Assembly: GCA_963766725.1 (NCBI GenBank)
Contig: CAVYBK010000015.1
Coordinates: forward strand, 62,001-126,000
Length of the DNA stretch: 64,000 nucleotides
Source of the DNA: DATEOR01 sp963766725
Lineage (GTDB): Bacteria; Actinomycetota; Thermoleophilia; Gaiellales; Gaiellaceae
Direction: 5' to 3'
Under the pieces are notes generated by a model. That model ran no database searches. It saw nothing but the letters and a program-made list of their open reading frames with translations, and was not told where the DNA came from. Positions 60,832-64,000 of this stretch are shown here, in pieces. The translations under genes were made by a program, and so were the position numbers. Numbering within the stretch: position 1 is the first letter of the stretch; every line of letters begins with the position of its first letter.

Positions 60832-62242
60832 TCAGCGATCGGCAGGCGTCTGGCGGAAGACCACCCGCACACGCGTGCCCGGGCCGTCGGCGAGGGTCAC
60901 CTGGCCGTCCCAGCGCTCCACGAGCTCGGCGACGATCGCCAGCCCGAGCCCGGTTCCCGGGCCGAGACGGCGCCCGTTCGACCCCCGGTAGAAGCGCTCG
61001 AAGACCCGCGCGCGGTCGTCTTCGGGGATCCCGGGCCCGTTGTCGGCGACGACCAGTGTCCCTCGCCCGTTCTCGGACGCACGACTCGACGGTGACCTGC
61101 GTGCCCGGCGGCGCGTAGCGAAGCGCGTTCTCGATCAGGTTGTCGACGACATGCGCGAGGTCGGCGGGGTCGGCAAAGACGAGCGCCTGCTCGAGGCGTC
61201 CGGCCTCCACGGTCTTCTCGGCTTCGCCCGCGGGAGCCTGCCACCGCTCGACCGCGTCTTCGGCCACCGAGGAGAGGTCGACGGTGACCCCCGCGGGCGG
61301 CGGCGTCGCCGCGCCGGCGAGCGCGAGCAGGTCGTCCACGAGCGCCTCGAGCCGGTCGAGCTCCTCCTCCGCTTTCGCGGCGTTCTCGCCGGCCGCCCCG
61401 CCTTCGGCTCGAATCGCCTCGAGCCGAAGCTTGATCCCGGTCAGCGGCGTGCGGAGCTGGTGCGACGCGTTCGCGACGAAGTCGCGCTGCGCGCGCATGC
61501 TCGAGCCGAGCGCGTCGGCCATGCGGTTGAAGGAAACGCCCAGCGCCGCGAGCTCGGCCGGGCCGTCGGTCGGGGCGCGCGCGTCGAGGTCGCCGCCGCC
61601 GAGCTCCCCCGCGGTGTCGCGGAGCCGACCGAGCGGCCGCGAGACAGTCGTGGCCAGGATCCAGGCGAGCACGAAGGCACCCGCTACGACCGCGAGCCCG
61701 ATCGCCGCAAGACGGAGCCAGCTGTTGTGCACGCGGTCGACGACGGACTCGCGGGAGGACGACACCCGCACCGCGCCGACGACCTCGCCCCCGTCGACGA
61801 CCGGGACCGTGACGAGCAGAAGATCGCCTCCGGCGGTCTCGCTGAAGCGCCGGCGCGAGTCGACGCGCCCCTCCGTGAGGGCAACCCTGAACTCCGGCCG
61901 CTCGGCCGTGGCGAACGTGGACCCGGGTGCAGCCTGCCCCGCGCTGTCCACCAGCAGGTGCCCGCGGTCGTTCGTCACCACGATTCGCTCGTCCACGGCC
62001 GCGGCGGCGTCGTCAACCGCCTGGGTCAGCGCGCCGGTGCTCGCGTTCGGGGCTCCCTGGTTCGTCGCCGCCACCTCGTCGGAGATGCGGGCGGCGAGGA
62101 GCGCGGCCCGGCCGAGCACGTCCGTCTGAAAATCGGAGTCCGCCCTCCGCTCGATGCTGAGCGCGAGCGGGATCTCGAGCGCGAGGACGACCGCGGCGAC
62201 GAGATAGGCGGCCGCGAGGACGAGGCGGGTACGAAAGCTCAC
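60832..62242 (-). CDS. Sensor histidine kinase (one frameshift)
   Basis: About 470 residues. The first membrane helix is TRLVLAAAYLVAAVVLALEI. A sensor region of about 130 residues follows, then a second helix LAAIGLAVVAGAFVLAWILA and a HAMP domain (TTVSRPLGRLRDTAGELG). The H-box is FVANASHQLRTPLTGIKLRL and the N-box is HVVDNLIENALRYAPPGTQV. A shift near 61085 leads to LVVADNGPGIPEDDRARVFE, FYRGSNG, and GTGLGLAIVAELVERWDGQV. The start overlaps the regulator stop (GTGA). The stimulus is unknown. The downstream acidic surface proteins could be targets. Confidence 0.9.
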
Positions 62243-62949
62243 GGCTCGAGCTCGTCCGCGGACGAGAAGCGAAAGCCGACGCCGCGAACGGTGTGGATGT
62301 AGCGAGGCGCGGCGGGATCGTCGCCGAGTTTCTTGCGCAGCGAGCTGACGTGGACGTCGAGCGTCTTCGTCGAGCCGAACCAGTTCGGGTCCCAGACCTC
62401 CGAGACGAGGTCGTCGCGCTTCACCAGCCGGCCGGCGCTCTCGAGGAGGACGCGCAGGAGCTCGAACTCCTTCACCGTCAGCTCGACGGCCTCGCCGTCG
62501 CGGGTGACCGTGCGCGTGTCGAGGTTCATGGCTACATCGCCGCTCGCCAAGGCTCCGCCGGACACGTCCACGGGCTCGGCCGTGCTCCGCCTGAGAACGG
62601 CGCGCATGCGGGCGACGAGCTCTGCCGCGCTGAACGGCTTCGTGACGTAGTCGTCGGCGCCGAGCTCGAGGCCGAGCACGCGGTCCATCTCCTCCCCGCG
62701 CGCGCTCACCATCACCACCGGCGTGCGCGATCCCTGGCGGATCTGGCGGAGCACGTCGCGGCCGTCGCCGTCGGGCAGCATGACGTCGAGGAGGACGATG
62801 TCCGGCGCCTGCGCCGAGAAGGCCTCGAGGCCGTCCGCGGCCGTCGCGGCGAGGTGGACGTCGAAGCCCTCGCGCCGCAGCGCGTCCGCGAGAGGCTCCG
62901 CGATCGGGCGCTCGTCCTCGATCACCAGGACTTTCTTCCTGCTCACCAT
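62239..62949 (-). CDS. OmpR/PhoB-family response regulator
   Basis: A 236-residue regulator. The receiver domain has KVLVIEDERPIAEPLADALR and the phospho-acceptor Asp in DIVLLDVMLPDGDG, then TPVVMVSARGEE and LGADDYVTKPFSAAELVARM. The C-terminal winged helix is LTVKEFELLRVLLESAGRLV, then LDVHVSSLRKKLGDDPAAPR and IHTVRGVGFRF. ATG 62949 is chosen; GTG codons lie two codons upstream and one downstream. A TATTGT box is 10 bases upstream. It is coupled to the kinase. Confidence 0.93.
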   Translation of the reverse strand: MVSRKKVLVIEDERPIAEPLADALRREGFDVHLAATAADGLEAFSAQAPDIVLLDVMLPDGDGRDVLRQIRQGSRTPVVMVSARGEEMDRVLGLELGADDYVTKPFSAAELVARMRAVLRRSTAEPVDVSGGALASGDVAMNLDTRTVTRDGEAVELTVKEFELLRVLLESAGRLVKRDDLVSEVWDPNWFGSTKTLDVHVSSLRKKLGDDPAAPRYIHTVRGVGFRFSSADELEP

Positions 62950-63014
62950 GGCCACGCTCACAATACGGACGCAACCGCCGGTCGGCTTTCCCCCGGGTCG
63001 CCCACCGCGGGCTC

Positions 63015-63020
63015 TAGAAT
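63015..63020 (+). promoter_or_regulatory. -10 element of purB (leaderless)
   Basis: TAGAAT fits TANNNT and lies seven bases before the GTG at 63028, the same spacing as purD. No ribosome site fits in CGGACCG. Confidence 0.5.
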
Positions 63021-63027
63021 CGGACCG

Positions 63028-64000
63028 GTGATCCCGCGCTACTCCCGCCCGGCCATGCAGCACATCTGGTCGGACGAGGGCAAGCTCGCCCGCTGGCTCG
63101 AGGTCGAGCTGGCCGCCCTCGAAGGCTGGGGCGAGATCGAGGCGGTTCCGGCCGACGCGGTCGCGCGCATCCGCGAGCGGGCGACTCCGCCGACACCCGA
63201 GCGCGTCGCCGAGATCGAGGAGCGGACGCACCACGACCTCGCCGCGTTCGTGGATGCCGTCGCCGAAGAGCTCGGGGACGACGGGCGCTGGTTCCACTTC
63301 GGCCTGACCTCTTCCGACGTGCTCGACACGGCGCTCGCCCTGCAGGCTCGCGAGGCCTGCCTGCTCATCCTCGACGGGCTCCAGAGCGCATTTGCGGCCG
63401 TCGCTCGCCGCGCGGAGGAGCATCGCGCCACCGTGATGGTCGGACGAACTCACGGCGTCCACGCCGAGCCGATCACCTTCGGCGCCAAGCTCGCAGGCTG
63501 GGCCTTCGAGCTCGAGCGCGACAGCGACCGCATCGAGCGCGCTCTCGCCGGAATCAGCGTCGGGAAGATCTCGGGGGCGGTCGGGATCTACGGCGGCGGC
63601 GACCCCGAGGTGGAGCGGGTCGCGTGCGCCCGTCTCGGACTCATGCCCGAACCGGTCTCCACACAGGTGGTCCCACGCGACCGGCATGCCGAGCTCCTCT
63701 CGGCATTGGCCGTCTGCGCCGCGTCGGTCGAGCGCTTCGCCACCGAGATCCGCCACCTCGCGCGCACCGAGGTTCGTGAGGTTCAGGAGCCCTTCGGCCG
63801 AGGCCAGAAGGGCTCGTCCGCGATGCCGCACAAGCGGAATCCCATCGTCTCGGAGCGGCTCTGCGGCCTCGCGCGCGTCGTGCGAGCGGCGGCGACGGTC
63901 GGGCTCGAGAACGTCGCACTCTGGCACGAGCGGGACATCTCCCACTCGAGCGCCGAGCGCGTCGTCCTCCCCGATGCCTTCCTCGCACTCGACTACATGC
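63028..64000 (+). CDS. purB: Adenylosuccinate lyase, N-terminal part
   Basis: About 324 residues are visible before the window ends. The fumarase/aspartase-superfamily order is clear: SRPAMQHIWSDEGKLARWLE at the start, THHDLAAFVDAVAEELGDDG, HFGLTSSDVLDTALALQARE, VMVGRTHGVHAEPITFGAKL and the signature KGSSAMPHKRNPIVSERLCG, then LWHERDISHSSAERVVLPDA. It acts twice in purine synthesis (SAICAR and adenylosuccinate cleavage). The GTG start follows a leaderless-type promoter. It joins purD and purE as a purine cluster interrupted by the two-component system and surface proteins. Confidence 0.94.
   Translation, partial: MIPRYSRPAMQHIWSDEGKLARWLEVELAALEGWGEIEAVPADAVARIRERATPPTPERVAEIEERTHHDLAAFVDAVAEELGDDGRWFHFGLTSSDVLDTALALQAREACLLILDGLQSAFAAVARRAEEHRATVMVGRTHGVHAEPITFGAKLAGWAFELERDSDRIERALAGISVGKISGAVGIYGGGDPEVERVACARLGLMPEPVSTQVVPRDRHAELLSALAVCAASVERFATEIRHLARTEVREVQEPFGRGQKGSSAMPHKRNPIVSERLCGLARVVRAAATVGLENVALWHERDISHSSAERVVLPDAFLALDYM

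Noticed and set aside
1..64000. rRNA, tRNA, prophage, transposase or integrase genes
   Set aside because: I looked on both strands and saw no conserved rRNA blocks, no tRNA cloverleaf I could support, and no mobile-element proteins.

Overview
The window is very GC-rich (roughly 70% by eye) and gene-dense. Operons are tightly packed, with ATGA/GTGA/TGATG stop-start overlaps. Protein families, leaderless-looking promoters and the F420/FMN luciferase-like enzyme suggest a high-GC Gram-positive soil actinobacterium, possibly of the Thermoleophilia/Gaiellales type; that taxonomic guess is inference. I saw no rRNA, tRNA, CRISPR array, phage or insertion sequence. Many otherwise ordinary housekeeping or transport genes are broken by single-base shifts that keep the protein family recognisable on both sides. 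I read these mainly as assembly indels in G/C runs, not true pseudogenes.

Layout. 1-9.5 kb: start of an ammonium transporter, two small membrane proteins, three cation/proton antiporters (one with a KhtT-like regulator), an orphan four-helix sensor, and an IclR-controlled pair of a sarcosine-oxidase-like FAD enzyme and a GcvT-like folate enzyme. 9.5-13.9 kb: a damaged SDR, a universal stress protein, a zinc-ribbon membrane protein, an APC permease, and a class I amidotransferase-like hydrolase whose 3' end is duplicated. 13.9-23 kb: a four-gene redox operon (Fe-S protein, FAD oxidase, 89-residue protein, luciferase-like flavoenzyme), a fused gluconate-dehydrogenase-3/GMC oxidoreductase and an aldehyde dehydrogenase. 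23-25.6 kb: a second permease/zinc-ribbon/stress-protein trio.

25.7-35 kb is the most striking stretch. A trimethylamine dehydrogenase homologue keeps all the known catalytic residues and is followed by both ETF subunits and a membrane Fe-S oxidoreductase, then a VOC protein, DUF1989, a second GcvT-like enzyme and a DUF2182/DUF1326 pair. 35-42 kb is a putrescine import and degradation operon (aldehyde dehydrogenase, PotA/D/B/C-like transporter, class III aminotransferase). 42-52 kb joins a HAD phosphatase, a glycerophosphodiesterase, a second ABC importer, a PHP phosphoesterase and glycerol-3-phosphate dehydrogenase, which fits scavenging of glycerophosphodiesters. 52-57.4 kb is a split glutamate-synthase-like module (amidotransferase, GXGXG and FMN domains as separate genes, plus two small unknown proteins) behind a glutamine-synthetase-family gene. 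This is the gene set of N-methylglutamate synthase plus gamma-glutamylmethylamide synthetase, or of GlxBCD/GlnT. 57.8-64 kb holds purD, purE and purB around a two-component system and two acidic low-complexity exported proteins.

Taken together, the window looks like a nitrogen- and carbon-scavenging region for methylated amines, polyamines and glycerophosphodiesters. ETF and membrane Fe-S enzymes carry the electrons, folate enzymes take up the one-carbon units, and Amt and the glutamine/glutamate enzymes handle the nitrogen.
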